Shown here one piece after another: positions 6,895 to 7,236 of a stretch of DNA of 7,236 nucleotides. Source of the DNA: Bacteroidota bacterium (GTDB lineage: Bacteria > Bacteroidota > Bacteroidia > Bacteroidales > UBA1715). A model generated the notes under the pieces. The model ran no database searches. It was given only the letters and a program-made list of their open reading frames with translations, and was not told the DNA's origin. Each line of letters starts with the position of its first letter. Position 1 is the stretch's first letter. The translations under genes were made by a program, and so were the position numbers. The DNA is taken from assembly GCA_029266015.1 (NCBI GenBank), contig JAJUFK010000116.1, positions 1 through 7,236 of the forward strand. The letters run 5' to 3'.

Positions 6895-7236
6895 TTATTT
6901 GTTCGCTAATGCGTATGTTATTTGTTTTAATTCTTGTGCCCACTCTATATCTTTTTTAGAATCAGTAAAGTGAGTATAAGAAATAGGTTTACCAAAAGTT
7001 ATGGTAATTTCTTCATTATTATGTTTATATAATTCATCAGCTAAAAAGAACATTTCAATATTTGCTCGTATCCTCAATCGTTTTCTTAGCGACGCTAAAT
7101 TATAAAAGAAATTTGAATTTTTACCATGAATATACAGTGGAATTATATCACGTTTATATTTTTTTGCGTAACTCACACATGATTTTTGCCATTCTAAATC
7201 GGTTATAGTACCATTAATTTTACGCGAAACTATTCC
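6895..7236 (-). CDS. glsA: PlsC-family lyso-glycine-lipid O-acyltransferase, C-terminal 113 residues only
   Basis: An open frame runs from the right edge to a TAA at 6895, so the N-terminus with the catalytic HxxxxD is outside the window. The visible part begins with GIVSRKINGTITDLEW, the segment just after the FPxG motif of PlsC-type acyltransferases. It continues with RDIIPLYIHGKNSNFFY (the IP.. motif IV region), LRKRLRIRANIEMFFLADEL and ITITFGKPISYTHF, the last two characteristic of the OlsA/GlsA branch. It would add the second, ester-linked acyl chain to the product of the adjacent N-acyltransferase GlsB. The 1-bp gap to glsB supports the pairing. A GTG at 7176 is in frame but lies mid-domain and is not a real start. 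A general phospholipid PlsC remains possible but is less likely given the context. Confidence 0.82.
   Translation of the reverse strand, partial: GIVSRKINGTITDLEWQKSCVSYAKKYKRDIIPLYIHGKNSNFFYNLASLRKRLRIRANIEMFFLADELYKHNNEEITITFGKPISYTHFTDSKKDIEWAQELKQITYALANK

Overview
The window looks like a low-GC member of the phylum Bacteroidota. Three things point there: a TonB-dependent receptor with an N-terminal carboxypeptidase-regulatory-like domain, a GldB-type gliding-motility lipoprotein, and a gene pair for glycine (lyso-ornithine-type) lipid synthesis. Two gene starts are also preceded by exact matches to the Bacteroidota sigma-factor -7 element TAnnTTTG with a TTG element 18-19 bp further upstream. 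A-rich rather than Shine-Dalgarno leaders fit the same phylum. No genus can be assigned from the sequence alone. I see no tRNA, rRNA, CRISPR array, insertion sequence or phage gene.

Layout, left to right. Positions 1-1751 (minus) hold the first 583 codons of a TonB-dependent receptor whose C-terminus lies off the left edge. A 123-bp divergent intergenic region carries a promoter for the receptor and a weaker promoter candidate for gldB. Positions 1875-2885 (plus) hold gldB, the only plus-strand gene. It converges, with a 4-bp gap, on a minus-strand group that fills the rest of the window. In transcription order (right to left) that group is: glsA (O-acyltransferase, C-terminal part only, entering from the right edge), glsB (N-acyltransferase), a YgjP/DUF45 zinc metallopeptidase, a 56-bp gap with its own promoter, a class III PLP aminotransferase, and a BamA-like outer-membrane beta-barrel protein. 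glsA and glsB are 1 bp apart, glsB and the peptidase share an ATGA overlap, and the aminotransferase and barrel genes overlap by 11 bp. This suggests two tightly coupled transcription units: glsA-glsB-peptidase and aminotransferase-barrel.

The common theme is the cell envelope: outer-membrane uptake (TonB receptor), a motility lipoprotein, membrane aminolipids (GlsA/GlsB) and an outer-membrane barrel. The peptidase and aminotransferase are the two genes whose link to that theme is unexplained. Every gene falls in a recognisable family, and I see no convincing new multi-gene system. The items most worth a second look are the very short-leader promoters, a perfect 8-bp inverted repeat on the aminotransferase promoter, and the two unusual couplings (peptidase with glycine-lipid genes; aminotransferase with outer-membrane barrel).
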